From positions 1-64,000 of the forward strand of contig NZ_JAIFRO010000002.1 in assembly GCF_019659805.1 (NCBI RefSeq): 64,000 nucleotides of DNA. Direction: 5' to 3'. Position numbers and translations under genes: made by a program. The stretch comes from Bartonella raoultii (GTDB taxonomy: Bacteria > Pseudomonadota > Alphaproteobacteria > Rhizobiales > Rhizobiaceae). The notes below the pieces were generated by a model that was not told where the DNA came from, did not search any database, and saw nothing but the letters and a program-made list of their open reading frames with translations. Positions 1-8,267 of the stretch are shown here, piece by piece (the first letter of the stretch is position 1; each line of letters begins with the position of its first letter).

Positions 1-246
1 ATACAAATTAAAATCATTTATAAAACAGGTTTTAAATAAGAATTATTTATAATCTTTTAAAGAACTTATGTAACATATCATATTGAATAAAAAAATACGA
101 GTCTAAGTTATAATGTTTGTAAATTAATATTCAAAAAAATTATATTTTTCAGGATTTTTAATAAATAAATTTAAAAGAGAAAGATTCTTCTTATTTAAAA
201 CTGTGTTTAATGTGGATTATTTTTTATACTTTATTCATCCTCAATT

Positions 247-255
247 TTATCCACA
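247..255 (+). promoter_or_regulatory. DnaA box (perfect consensus)
   Basis: TTATCCACA is an exact match to the DnaA binding consensus. It lies in AT-rich gene-free DNA, with further box-like sites at 211-219, 353-361 and 410-418. Binding itself is not shown by sequence. Confidence 0.5.
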
Positions 256-352
256 AAAATGAAGGAAAAAAAACAAAGTATAACATTCTTTTAGAAGCAT
301 TATCCCCGTTCTTTTCTCATAAGAGAAAAAAATTGATCACAATTGTTTAATT

Positions 353-361
353 TGTGCATAA
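353..361 (-). promoter_or_regulatory. DnaA box (TTATGCACA)
   Basis: The minus strand reads TTATGCACA, matching the relaxed consensus TTATNCACA. It is 106 bases from the perfect box and in the opposite orientation. Confidence 0.45.
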
Positions 362-421
362 TAATGGAGAATTTTTAAAGAATTTCACTTTATAAGAAAA
401 ATGCAGAGTATATACACATTT

Positions 422-437
422 GTTAACAGGGAGTTAA
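422..437 (-). promoter_or_regulatory. CtrA binding motif TTAA-N7-TTAAC
   Basis: On the minus strand the bases read TTAA, seven bases (CTCCCTG), TTAAC, which is the full consensus for the cell-cycle regulator CtrA. On the plus strand it is also TTAA-N7-TTAA. It sits 7 bases before the ppsR GTG start and inside the candidate origin. CtrA sites of this form silence the Caulobacter origin. Occupancy here is inferred. Confidence 0.45.
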
Positions 438-444
438 AATTTTT

Positions 445-1296
445 GTGACAATAAAAAAAAAATCCTTTCATTTACATATGCTTTCTGACGCAACAGGAGA
501 AACATTAATTGCTGTGGGAAGAGCAGTAGCATCACAATATACGATGTTTCAGGCAATAGAGCATATCTACCCAATGATTCGTAATGAAACACAATTACAA
601 AGAGCTCTTGATGAGATAGAACAAGAACCAGGTATTGTTCTTTACACGACCATCGATAAAAAAATCAGACTGCTTTTGAAAAAAAAATGTGAAAAAATAA
701 AAGTTCCCTGTATTGATATACTACATCCTGTTTTAGATGCATTTCAAACTTACCTTGGAATGCCTATAAATTTACGTGCGAGTGCACAACATGATCTTAA
801 TGTAGATTATTTTCGTCGTATTGAAGCATTAGATTTTACAATAGAACACGATGATGGACAGTCTCCTAATAGCTTACCAAATGCAGATGTAATTCTTGTA
901 GGAATTTCAAGAACTTCTAAAACACCGACAAGTATATATTTAGCAAATCGTGGAATCAAAGCGGCTAATGTTCCTCTTATTCCGGGGATTGATTTACCAG
1001 AAACACTTTTGGAAGCAAAAAATGCTTTAATCATTGGTTTAATTGCTTCAGCAGAACGAATTTCACATATTCGTCAGAATCGAGATTTTGGAGAGGGTTT
1101 TTCCATTGAAAGTTATATAAATCGCACCAATATAGCGGAAGAGTTAACTTATGCAAAACGCATTTGTGAACGTTTTGATTGGCCTATTATTGATGTCACA
1201 AGGCGCTCTATAGAAGAAACCGCTGCGGTAATATTTAAACTTTTATCACAATTTCGTGATAAAAAAATGAAAGAAAATCTTTATGGTAGCGGGTAA
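445..1296 (+). CDS. ppsR: Pyruvate, phosphate dikinase regulatory protein (PPDK kinase/phosphorylase, DUF299)
   Basis: This is a bifunctional serine/threonine kinase and Pi-dependent phosphorylase of the PSRP/DUF299 family (the RP001 homologue). It is expected to switch pyruvate phosphate dikinase or PEP synthase on and off by reversible phosphorylation. The protein is 283 residues, normal for the family. It opens with the characteristic FHLH-SDATGET segment and has the P-loop-like GISRTSKTPTS at residues 153-163. The start is GTG at 445; the family's conserved N-terminus begins within the first residues, so the ATG at 478 would cut it. It heads a plus-strand cluster and overlaps maf by 14 bases. 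The CtrA-like site 7 bases upstream may affect its promoter. Confidence 0.93.
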   Translation: MTIKKKSFHLHMLSDATGETLIAVGRAVASQYTMFQAIEHIYPMIRNETQLQRALDEIEQEPGIVLYTTIDKKIRLLLKKKCEKIKVPCIDILHPVLDAFQTYLGMPINLRASAQHDLNVDYFRRIEALDFTIEHDDGQSPNSLPNADVILVGISRTSKTPTSIYLANRGIKAANVPLIPGIDLPETLLEAKNALIIGLIASAERISHIRQNRDFGEGFSIESYINRTNIAEELTYAKRICERFDWPIIDVTRRSIEETAAVIFKLLSQFRDKKMKENLYGSG

Positions 1297-1879
1297 TTTA
1301 ATATTAGCATCTCTCAGTTTTTATCGTGCACAGTTATTAAAAAAAGCAGGTTTGAATTTTTTAGTTGAAGGTGCTTCTTGTGATGAGAGAGAAATAGAAA
1401 AAACAGGAAAAACAAAAACACCTAAAGAACTCAGTTGTTTTCTTGCCAGTGCAAAAGCAAAAAATGTTTCTGATCGTTTTCCACATGACTTTGTGATTGG
1501 CTGTGATCAAGTCCTTGATTTAGAAGGTAAAATTTTTCATAAAGTGACCAATAACAAAGAGGCATATCAGCGTTTGTGCGCTTTGTCTGGAAAGACACAT
1601 TCTCTTCATAGTGCTGTGGCGTTATTTCAAAATGGACAAAAAATTTGGGCGGAAGTTTTTAGCGCACATATGACTGTACGCCCTCTTTCATCTGAGTTTA
1701 TTAAGCGTTATTTATCACGTGTAGGAAAAGATGTTTTTAATAGTGTCGGGGTATATCAAATTGAAGGAGAAGGAATACATCTTTTTGAAAAAATTGATGG
1801 AGATTTTTTTACCATTATTGGTTTACCTTTATTACCTTTATTAATAAAATTACGTCATTTAGGGGTCATTGATGGTTAA
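1283..1879 (+). CDS. maf: Maf family nucleoside triphosphate pyrophosphatase
   Basis: Maf-family house-cleaning pyrophosphatase of 198 residues, hydrolysing non-canonical or modified NTPs in the cytoplasm. The N-terminal LILAS segment with the conserved arginine (residue 15) is present, as are the DERE segment (34-37), the lysine in the SAKAK stretch and the catalytic aspartate in IGCDQV (residue 75). The usual S-P-x-R-R motif is altered to S-F-Y-R-A, so proline and the second arginine are missing; activity should be compared with relatives. Subtype (dTTP/UTP or m7GTP) cannot be told here. It overlaps ppsR by 14 bases and aroE by 8, which indicates translational coupling. Confidence 0.85.
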   Translation: MVAGNLILASLSFYRAQLLKKAGLNFLVEGASCDEREIEKTGKTKTPKELSCFLASAKAKNVSDRFPHDFVIGCDQVLDLEGKIFHKVTNNKEAYQRLCALSGKTHSLHSAVALFQNGQKIWAEVFSAHMTVRPLSSEFIKRYLSRVGKDVFNSVGVYQIEGEGIHLFEKIDGDFFTIIGLPLLPLLIKLRHLGVIDG

Positions 1880-2753
1880 TCCAATAATAAAGCACAAAAA
1901 AAATATTTTTCCTCGTGCCTTTGTTGTTGGCAGCCCTATTCATCATTCAAAATCACCTAAAATACACAATTTTTGGCTGAAGCAATATGATTTAGAAGGC
2001 GAATATATTGCACAGGAAATAACATCTGAAAAATTTAGAGATTTTTTCACATCTATAAAAGAAAGGGGTTTTTGTGGAGGAAATATCACTTTACCCCATA
2101 AACAAGAAGCTTTTCAGTTAGCAAATTATAAAGATGAAGTAGCAACAATGATTGGGGCCGTTAATACGCTATGGTATGAAGGAAATAAACTTTGTGCTAC
2201 AAATACTGATGCCTATGGTTTTAGTGCTAACCTTGATGATTTTATGCCTGATTGGGTAGGAGAAACAGCACTCGTTTTTGGTGCAGGTGGTGCTGCTCGT
2301 GCTATCCTATATGCCTTAAAAAAACGCGGGTTTGAACGCATTATTTTGCTTAACCGTACAAAAAAACGTGCTGATAATTTAGCTGAACACTTTGGAAAAC
2401 CTGTTGAAGTACATGATTGGCATTACGCTGGTGAAATACTTCATAAGGCTGATTTGATTGTTAATACAACTTCTATAGGTATAACAAATTCCTATAAGGA
2501 GAAAAGTGATTCTTTCTTTTGCGATTTTTCTAAAGCAAAGACAACAGCATTGGTAACAGATATTGTTTATACACCTTTGATAACACCTTTTTTACAACAA
2601 GCAAAAATGCATGGCTTAAGGACTGTTGATGGCCTTGGTATGCTTTTACATCAAGCTGTTTTTGGATTTGAGCAATGGTTTGGAAGAAGACCACAAGTGA
2701 CAAAGGCGTTAAGAACAACGATTTTAGAGGATATGGGTGAAAAGAGAGAATGA
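1872..2753 (+). CDS. aroE: Shikimate dehydrogenase (NADP+)
   Basis: It reduces 3-dehydroshikimate to shikimate with NADPH in the chorismate pathway. From the ATG at 1872 the protein is 293 residues; a TTG three bases earlier is also open but less likely. The substrate site is seen in [10 protein letters not shown] (20-29) and in K77 of NITLPHK, with NTDAYG at 111-116. The Rossmann motif GAGGAAR is at 137-143, followed by NRTKKR (161-166), typical of NADP preference. It overlaps maf by 8 bases and coaE by 4 (ATGA). Confidence 0.95.
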   Translation: MVNPIIKHKKNIFPRAFVVGSPIHHSKSPKIHNFWLKQYDLEGEYIAQEITSEKFRDFFTSIKERGFCGGNITLPHKQEAFQLANYKDEVATMIGAVNTLWYEGNKLCATNTDAYGFSANLDDFMPDWVGETALVFGAGGAARAILYALKKRGFERIILLNRTKKRADNLAEHFGKPVEVHDWHYAGEILHKADLIVNTTSIGITNSYKEKSDSFFCDFSKAKTTALVTDIVYTPLITPFLQQAKMHGLRTVDGLGMLLHQAVFGFEQWFGRRPQVTKALRTTILEDMGEKRE

Positions 2754-3337
2754 AAATCATAGGGCTGACCGGATCAATCGCTATGGGGAAATCAACAGTC
2801 GCTCATTTTTTTAAACAAGCGGGAATTTGCGTTTTTAACGCTGATGAAGTGGTACACAAACTCTATAATAGCGAACCAACTTTATCTTTTATAGAACGCA
2901 TTTTTCCAAGTGTTGTTGAAGATGGTAAGGTTAATCGTTCAAAACTTTCTGAAATTTTAATCAATGATAATAAAAAGTTACGAATATTAGAAGAAATGAT
3001 TCATCCTTTGGTGCAAGAAGAAGAAAAAGAATTTATCAATATAGCACGTCAAAAGGGGGAAAAATTAGTTGTTCTTGATATTCCACTTCTTTTTGAAACA
3101 AAAAGTGAAAGTCGTGTAGATTATGTTGTTGTTGTTTCTGCTCCATTGGACATACAAAAAGACCGTGCAATGATTCGCAAAGATATGAATGAAGAAAAAT
3201 TTAATTTTATTAATGCTCGGCAAATATCTGATGAAAAAAAACGAAAGCGTGCTGACTTTATTATTGATACAGGAAAAGATTTAGAGAATACACGTCAGCA
3301 AGTTTTAAATGTGATAAAAAGTTTGCTAAAGAATTAA
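2750..3337 (+). CDS. coaE: Dephospho-CoA kinase
   Basis: It phosphorylates the 3'-hydroxyl of dephospho-CoA, the last step of coenzyme A synthesis. The 195 residues contain the P-loop GSIAMGKS at 8-15, the [10 protein letters not shown] substrate segment near residue 30, and the DIPLLFE lid motif near residue 104. The start overlaps the aroE stop (ATGA at 2750-2753). CoaBC, which acts two steps earlier, is encoded at 43.1-44.5 kb. Confidence 0.95.
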   Translation: MKIIGLTGSIAMGKSTVAHFFKQAGICVFNADEVVHKLYNSEPTLSFIERIFPSVVEDGKVNRSKLSEILINDNKKLRILEEMIHPLVQEEEKEFINIARQKGEKLVVLDIPLLFETKSESRVDYVVVVSAPLDIQKDRAMIRKDMNEEKFNFINARQISDEKKRKRADFIIDTGKDLENTRQQVLNVIKSLLKN

Positions 3338-3341
3338 AATT

Positions 3342-4049
3342 ATGCGTGAGATTATTTTTGATACAGAAACAACAGGTTTAGATAAAGAAAAAGACCGTAT
3401 AATTGAAATCGGTTGTGTGGAGATGGTAAATCGTTATCTTACAGGACGCCGATTTCATGTTTATTTGAATCCACAAGGTGTTGTGATTCCTGATGAAGTT
3501 GTAGCAATTCATGGATTAACCAATGAACGCTTAAAAAATGAGAAAAGCTTTAGTGAGATTGTTGATGCGTTTTTAGAATTTATCAATGGTGCAACAATGG
3601 TTGCCCATAATGCAAGTTTTGATATTGGTTTTCTTAATGCAGAGTTAGGACGAGTAAATAAGCCGCTTATCAGTGTTGATAATATTCTTGATACATTAGC
3701 TATGGCACGTCGTAAATTTCCTATGGGTCCTAATTCTCTTGATGTTTTATGTAAGCGTTTTGGAATTGATAATAGTCACCGTGTTCTTCATGGTGCTTTG
3801 CTGGATGCAGAGATTCTTGCTGATGTTTATATCGAGCTTATTGGTGGAAAGCAGGGCGTATTAGTTTTTAACAATAATGATAACATTGATGGAGGTATGC
3901 AAAATGGTAAAGATGCTCTTTATGCAATTAAACAGCGCCCACAAATACTTCCTTCAAGATTAACTATGCAAGAAAAAAATATGCATGACGATTTTATCAA
4001 TAAAATGGGCGAAAAAGCTTTGTGGAATCACTTCAAAGTGCCGCAATAA
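3342..4049 (+). CDS. dnaQ: DNA polymerase III epsilon subunit (3'-5' proofreading exonuclease)
   Basis: DEDDh proofreading exonuclease of the replicative polymerase, 235 residues. ExoI is DTETTG at 7-12, ExoII is AHNASFD at 88-94, and ExoIII has H150 and D155 (HGALLDAE). A C-terminal tail of about 60 residues after the nuclease fold should contact the alpha subunit. It starts 4 bases after coaE and ends the five-gene cluster; the coaE-dnaQ pairing is usual in Rhizobiales. Confidence 0.95.
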   Translation: MREIIFDTETTGLDKEKDRIIEIGCVEMVNRYLTGRRFHVYLNPQGVVIPDEVVAIHGLTNERLKNEKSFSEIVDAFLEFINGATMVAHNASFDIGFLNAELGRVNKPLISVDNILDTLAMARRKFPMGPNSLDVLCKRFGIDNSHRVLHGALLDAEILADVYIELIGGKQGVLVFNNNDNIDGGMQNGKDALYAIKQRPQILPSRLTMQEKNMHDDFINKMGEKALWNHFKVPQ

Positions 4050-4102
4050 TTTACGCATTACTCTTTAAAAGATTATTTTGCAATTTATCGTGAGTTTCTT
4101 AC

Positions 4103-4145
4103 AAAAAAAAATGGTCGTTGTGGGGAGGGGAACACCACAACGACC
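4103..4145 (-). terminator. Rho-independent terminator of the minus-strand RNA
   Basis: On the minus strand GGTCGTTGTGG (4145-4135) pairs perfectly with CCACAACGACC (4123-4113) across an 11-base C-rich loop, and a run of eight or more T follows. No U-run exists on the plus strand, so it does not terminate dnaQ. Confidence 0.7.
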
Positions 4146-4252
4146 CTGTCGTTACATAGTACCTTAGCTATCATAGGAGGAGCAAAATGAAAGCTATTAT
4201 ATCCTGTAACAGCAAAGAAAAGCTCTAGGTACTAACTACAAAGTGCAACGAC
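4103..4252 (-). ncRNA. Candidate minus-strand small RNA with anti-Shine-Dalgarno loops
   Basis: Between dnaQ and polA the minus strand looks like an independent RNA gene. It ends in an 11-bp GC-rich hairpin followed by a U-run. Upstream, two nested perfect helices can form: GUCGUU (4252-4247) with AACGAC (4153-4148), and UAGUACCU (4234-4227) with AGGUACUA (4164-4157). The RNA exposes two C-rich stretches, GCUCCUCCUA (near 4175-4184) and UUCCCCUCCCC (terminator loop), which resemble the anti-Shine-Dalgarno loops of rhizobial trans-acting sRNAs such as the alpha-r14 class. A shorter form of about 87 bases could start near 4189, after TATAAT at 4201-4196. A longer form could start near 4253, after CATAAT at 4265-4260. 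Family membership and 5' end are uncertain. Confidence 0.45.
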
Positions 4253-4373
4253 TTTATGTATTATGAAAAGAAAAAATGGCTTTTTAGAGGCATTTTTATA
4301 AATTTAAAAATAAAAATAAAAAAATATGTAAAAGTAAGTTATTTTTTGACTGAAATGGAGAAATTAAACTGTC

Positions 4374-7280
4374 ATGAAAGCAACAGATCACCTTTTTTTG
4401 GTTGATGGATCAGGATATATTTTTCGTGCTTATTATGCTTTACCATCTTTAAAACGTAAAAGGGATGGACTCCCTGTAGGAGCTGTAGCGGGCTTTTGTA
4501 ATATGTTGTGGAAATTGCTCTGTGATGCACGCAATACAGCTACAGGCGTTGTTCCAACACATTTTGCCGTTATTTTTGATTATTCATCGGATACATTTCG
4601 AAAAAAAATTTATCCACAATATAAAGCTAATCGTGCAACTCCTCCTGAAGATCTTATACCTCAATTTTCTCTCATACGCCAAGCAACAAAGGCTTTTAAT
4701 TTGCCTTGTATAGAAAAGGAAGGATTTGAAGCAGATGATTTAATTGCAACTTATGCACAATTGGCAACAAAAGTTGGGGCAAAAACAACAATTATCTCTT
4801 CTGATAAAGATCTGATGCAATTGGTGAATACGCATGTGTCCTTATATGATGGAATGAAAGATAAACATATAGGCATTTCTGAAGTAATAGAAAAATGGGG
4901 CGTGACACCTGAAAAAATGATTGATTTACAAGCTTTGATTGGAGATACAACAGATAATGTACCAGGTATTCCAGGTATTGGTCCAAAAACTGCAGCGCAA
5001 TTGCTCAATCAATTTGGCTCTCTTGACCTTTTATTACAGCATGTAACAGAAGTGAAACAAACAAAGAGACGTGAAAATATTCAAGCTTACAGTGAACAGG
5101 TAAAAATTTCTCGCAAACTTGTTCAACTTAAAACGGATGTACCAGTAGATGATCATTTAGATGATTTTATTTTGGAATCACAAGATGGTCCACGCTTAAT
5201 TGCTTTTCTAAAGGCAATGGAGTTTTCGACATTGACACGTCGTGTGGCAGAAGCAACAGCATGTGATGCAACAGCAATTGATGCACTTGATATAAATGTC
5301 GAATGGGAAGAATCTATCTATGTTCATGGCCCTGATACTAAAAAAATTGAAAAAGTATTGTCGCATGATTTTTCTGAAAATTCTCCACAAGCTTTGGCAC
5401 AAAAGCGTAAAGATCAAGCTTTTATCCAAAAAATTACAAGGGATGCTTATACAACCATTCTTGACGAGATAATTTTGAAAGAATGGTTATTACAAGCACA
5501 AGAGCAAGGTTTTTTTGCTTTTGATACTGAAACAACCTCTCTTGATCCACTACAGGCAAAGCTTGTTGGTTTTTCAATAGCATTACAGCCAGGAAAGGCA
5601 GCTTATGTACCGCTTGAACATATTGAAGGAGGAGATGATCTTTTGGGAGGGGGACGTATTGCCTCACAGATTGAGAAGCAAAAGGCTTTAGAACTTTTAA
5701 AGCCACTATTAGAAAATCAAGCAATATTAAAAATTGGGCAGAATATAAAATATGATTGGTTGGTGATGAAGCAATATGGCATTGTGATGCGCTCGTTTGA
5801 TGACACCATGCTTTTATCATATGCTTTAGATGCTGGAGCTTTAACACATAATATGGATGATTTGTCTGAGCGTTGGCTTGGGCACAAACCGATTGCTTAT
5901 AAAGATTTAACATATAACGGAAAGAAGATTTCTTCTTTTGTTCAAGTGGATTTGAAACAAGCAACCTATTATGCTGCGGAGGATGCTGATATAACGCTCC
6001 GCCTTTGGCAGGTTTTAAAACCGCAACTTGTAGCGCAGGGAATGACAAAAATTTATGAGCGTCTTGATCGACCATTGATAGATGTTTTAGCAAGAATGGA
6101 AGAACGCGGAATTCTCGTTGATCGACAAATTTTAACGCGTCTTTCAGGAGAATTGGCACAAGCTGCTTCGATTTTAGAAGAGGAAATTTATCAACTTGCT
6201 GATGAAAAATTTAATATTGCTTCACCAAAACAATTAGGTGATATCCTTTTTAGTAAAATGGGATTACCTGGAGGTGCAAAGACCAAGGGTGGACAGTGGT
6301 CAACTTCTGCACAAACTTTAGAAGAGTTAGCGGTTGAAGGTCATATTTTACCGCGTAAAGTTATTGATTGGCGTCAACTTACAAAATTAAAATCTACTTA
6401 TGCAGATGCTTTACCTTCTTATATTTCACCAAAAACAGGGCGTGTTCACACAAATTATTCTTTAGCAATAACTTCAACAGGACGGTTATCATCATCAGAT
6501 CCCAATTTGCAAAATATTCCAATAAGAACCACTGAGGGGCGTAAAATTCGAACAGCTTTTATAGCTCCAAAAGGACATATTCTCTTATCAGCTGATTATA
6601 GTCAGATTGAATTACGTGTTCTTGCACATATTGCCGATATTAAAGCATTAAAAGAAGCTTTTGCTAAGGGGCAAGATATTCATGCTATGACAGCATCACA
6701 AATGTTTGGAGTAGCGATAGAAGGGATGCCATCAGATATACGACGGCGTGCGAAAGCGATTAATTTTGGTATTATTTACGGTATTTCCGCTTTTGGATTA
6801 GCCAATCAATTGGGCTTGTCACGTCAGGAAGCAAGTCGTTATATTCAACTTTATTTTGAAAGATTTCCGGGGATTAAAGATTATATGGAAAAGACGAAGA
6901 TCTTTGCACGTCAAAATAGTTATGTAGAGACAATTTTTGGACGTCGTATCCATTATCCAGAAATAAAAGCAGCAAATATACAAATTCGTTCCTTTAATGA
7001 GCGTGCTGCTATCAACGCTCCAATTCAGGGATCAGCAGCAGATATTATTCGCCGCGCTATGATTCAAATGGAAGATGCTTTGCAAAAAGAAAAACTGTCA
7101 GCAAAAATGTTGTTACAAGTGCATGATGAACTCATTTTTGAGGTACCAGAAGAGGAGGGAGATAAAACCATGGCTGTTGTCAAAAACATTATGGAAAATG
7201 CGACAATGCCAGTTCTTTCTTTATCTGTACCACTTGAAGTAAAAGTTATGACTGCAAAAAATTGGGAAGAGGCGCATTAG
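4374..7280 (+). CDS. polA: DNA polymerase I
   Basis: Repair and Okazaki-fragment-processing polymerase of 968 residues, with all three domains. The N-terminal 5'-nuclease occupies about 1-300 (LVDGSGYIFRAYYA start, SDKDLMQL, GIPGIGPKTA helix-hairpin-helix). The 3'-5' exonuclease is at about 350-560 and keeps its acidic residues (FDTETTSLD, IGQNIKYDW, YAAEDADITLR), so proofreading should be active. The polymerase has motif A (DYSQIELR), motif B (RRRAKAINFGIIYG) and motif C (QVHDELIFEV). It starts at ATG 4374; its stop overlaps the convergent downstream gene by 4 bases. Confidence 0.97.
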   Translation: MKATDHLFLVDGSGYIFRAYYALPSLKRKRDGLPVGAVAGFCNMLWKLLCDARNTATGVVPTHFAVIFDYSSDTFRKKIYPQYKANRATPPEDLIPQFSLIRQATKAFNLPCIEKEGFEADDLIATYAQLATKVGAKTTIISSDKDLMQLVNTHVSLYDGMKDKHIGISEVIEKWGVTPEKMIDLQALIGDTTDNVPGIPGIGPKTAAQLLNQFGSLDLLLQHVTEVKQTKRRENIQAYSEQVKISRKLVQLKTDVPVDDHLDDFILESQDGPRLIAFLKAMEFSTLTRRVAEATACDATAIDALDINVEWEESIYVHGPDTKKIEKVLSHDFSENSPQALAQKRKDQAFIQKITRDAYTTILDEIILKEWLLQAQEQGFFAFDTETTSLDPLQAKLVGFSIALQPGKAAYVPLEHIEGGDDLLGGGRIASQIEKQKALELLKPLLENQAILKIGQNIKYDWLVMKQYGIVMRSFDDTMLLSYALDAGALTHNMDDLSERWLGHKPIAYKDLTYNGKKISSFVQVDLKQATYYAAEDADITLRLWQVLKPQLVAQGMTKIYERLDRPLIDVLARMEERGILVDRQILTRLSGELAQAASILEEEIYQLADEKFNIASPKQLGDILFSKMGLPGGAKTKGGQWSTSAQTLEELAVEGHILPRKVIDWRQLTKLKSTYADALPSYISPKTGRVHTNYSLAITSTGRLSSSDPNLQNIPIRTTEGRKIRTAFIAPKGHILLSADYSQIELRVLAHIADIKALKEAFAKGQDIHAMTASQMFGVAIEGMPSDIRRRAKAINFGIIYGISAFGLANQLGLSRQEASRYIQLYFERFPGIKDYMEKTKIFARQNSYVETIFGRRIHYPEIKAANIQIRSFNERAAINAPIQGSAADIIRRAMIQMEDALQKEKLSAKMLLQVHDELIFEVPEEEGDKTMAVVKNIMENATMPVLSLSVPLEVKVMTAKNWEEAH

Positions 7281-8164
7281 CTTTTTTCAATTATTTGGTC
7301 TTTAAGAAGTGTTATTGCATTGGAAAGATCAAGATAAGCTTTGATAGGTAAATGATCTGAAGCAATACGCGCAAGCGGTGAACGATGATTTTCAATATTT
7401 TTTATCAATTGATGAGGAAAAGCAAAAATTCTGTCAAGAGCTAAAAAAGGAAAACGAGAAGGAAAGCTTGGTACAGTTCCAAGTGTGCTATCAAAATAAG
7501 GGGCAAAATGGTTGAGAGATGAGCCTTTTCCTATTCGCCATTCATTAAAATCGCCAATAAGGAGTGTGGGCATGAGAGAATACTTTTGCAAAAGCGCAAG
7601 AAGCATTTTTGTTTGCTGATTACGAGAATGACGTAATAAACCAAAATGAGCTGCAATAATACGAAGAGGACCTGATTCCATTTCCAATTCTACAATTACA
7701 GCACCACGCGGTTCAATACCAGGAAGAGTAACTTGTAGAATATCGCGTATATTCCCTTTTCGCAAAAAGAGAGCGTTGCCATGCCAACCATGACCGTAAG
7801 GTGACATAGTATTCAGAGGCACAGGAATGAGGCCTGTTTCAGCTTTTAACATATTAAGATCAATTAAACCAATGCGTTCACCAAAACGTTTATCTGCTTC
7901 TTGAAGAGCGAGAATATCAACTTGTAATTCCATAATCACACGTACAATTCGTGCCGGATTAAAAACTTTATCAATACCTACGCATTTATGTACATTATAG
8001 GAAGCAATGGTAAGATCGTAACGATCATTGTTATTGATTATATTTGATTGATAATCAGAATAGTTACGAACTGCCTTTAAAAGAGGGTTATGAAGCTTTT
8101 TTTGAACAAAGGTAGCAAAAGCAGGAAATTTTTTCTGAAAAGGTTTCTTTATCATTTTGTGCAT
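7277..8164 (-). CDS. Endonuclease/exonuclease/phosphatase family protein
   Basis: A 295-residue protein of the EEP (DNase I/AP endonuclease/sphingomyelinase) fold. The metal and catalytic residues are visible: the asparagine of ASYNVHK near residue 55, the glutamate of LQEAD near 92, GDFNEW near 203, and the C-terminal SDHLPI near 269. The substrate cannot be told; relatives include phosphodiesterases and nucleases. There is no clear signal peptide, only a basic N-terminus. It is convergent with polA and overlaps its stop by 4 bases. Confidence 0.8.
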   Translation of the reverse strand: MHKMIKKPFQKKFPAFATFVQKKLHNPLLKAVRNYSDYQSNIINNNDRYDLTIASYNVHKCVGIDKVFNPARIVRVIMELQVDILALQEADKRFGERIGLIDLNMLKAETGLIPVPLNTMSPYGHGWHGNALFLRKGNIRDILQVTLPGIEPRGAVIVELEMESGPLRIIAAHFGLLRHSRNQQTKMLLALLQKYSLMPTLLIGDFNEWRIGKGSSLNHFAPYFDSTLGTVPSFPSRFPFLALDRIFAFPHQLIKNIENHRSPLARIASDHLPIKAYLDLSNAITLLKDQIIEKS

Positions 8165-8211
8165 ATACTATGCTAAAGGGGAAGAGGAGGAGGCGCTTGC
8201 ACCAAAGAATA

Positions 8212-8247
8212 AAAAAACCCTGCTTCTTAAGAGAAACAAGGTTTTTT
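8212..8247 (-). terminator. Rho-independent terminator downstream of the BI-1 gene
   Basis: The minus strand forms a 12-bp stem (AACCTTGTTTCT with AGAAGCAGGGTT, two G-U pairs) closing a CTTA loop, followed by seven T. It lies 20 bases after the Bax-inhibitor-1 stop codon and before the EEP-family gene. Confidence 0.75.
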
Positions 8248-8267
8248 ATAAAGCGCTGATATTACAA

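Larger units (their letters stand above)
1..444. other. Gene-free AT-rich region; candidate part of the replication origin
   Basis: There is no supportable gene here. The stretch is very AT-rich. It carries one perfect DnaA box (TTATCCACA, 247-255, plus), one exact match to TTATNCACA on the minus strand (353-361, TTATGCACA), and two one-mismatch boxes (211-219 minus, TAATCCACA; 410-418 plus, ATATACACA). A full CtrA motif lies at 422-437. The next gene, ppsR, is the RP001 homologue that flanks the origin (hemE-RP001) in Caulobacter and other alphaproteobacteria. The origin call is an inference from box content and position; the left part of the region is outside the window. Confidence 0.5.

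Noticed and set aside
158-174. TTAA-N9-TTAA in the candidate origin
   Set aside because: The spacing does not fit the CtrA consensus, and TTAA is common in DNA this AT-rich.
4187-4228. A 13-codon plus-strand frame (MKAIISCNSKEKL) with a perfect AGGAGG ribosome site between dnaQ and polA
   Set aside because: The AGGAGG is the complement of the CUCCUCC motif in the minus-strand RNA candidate, which explains it better. There is no plus-strand terminator or promoter evidence for a leader peptide, though it is not excluded.
5434-6159. 241-codon minus-strand frame inside polA
   Set aside because: It is a long open shadow of polA, whose exonuclease and polymerase motifs are intact on the plus strand.
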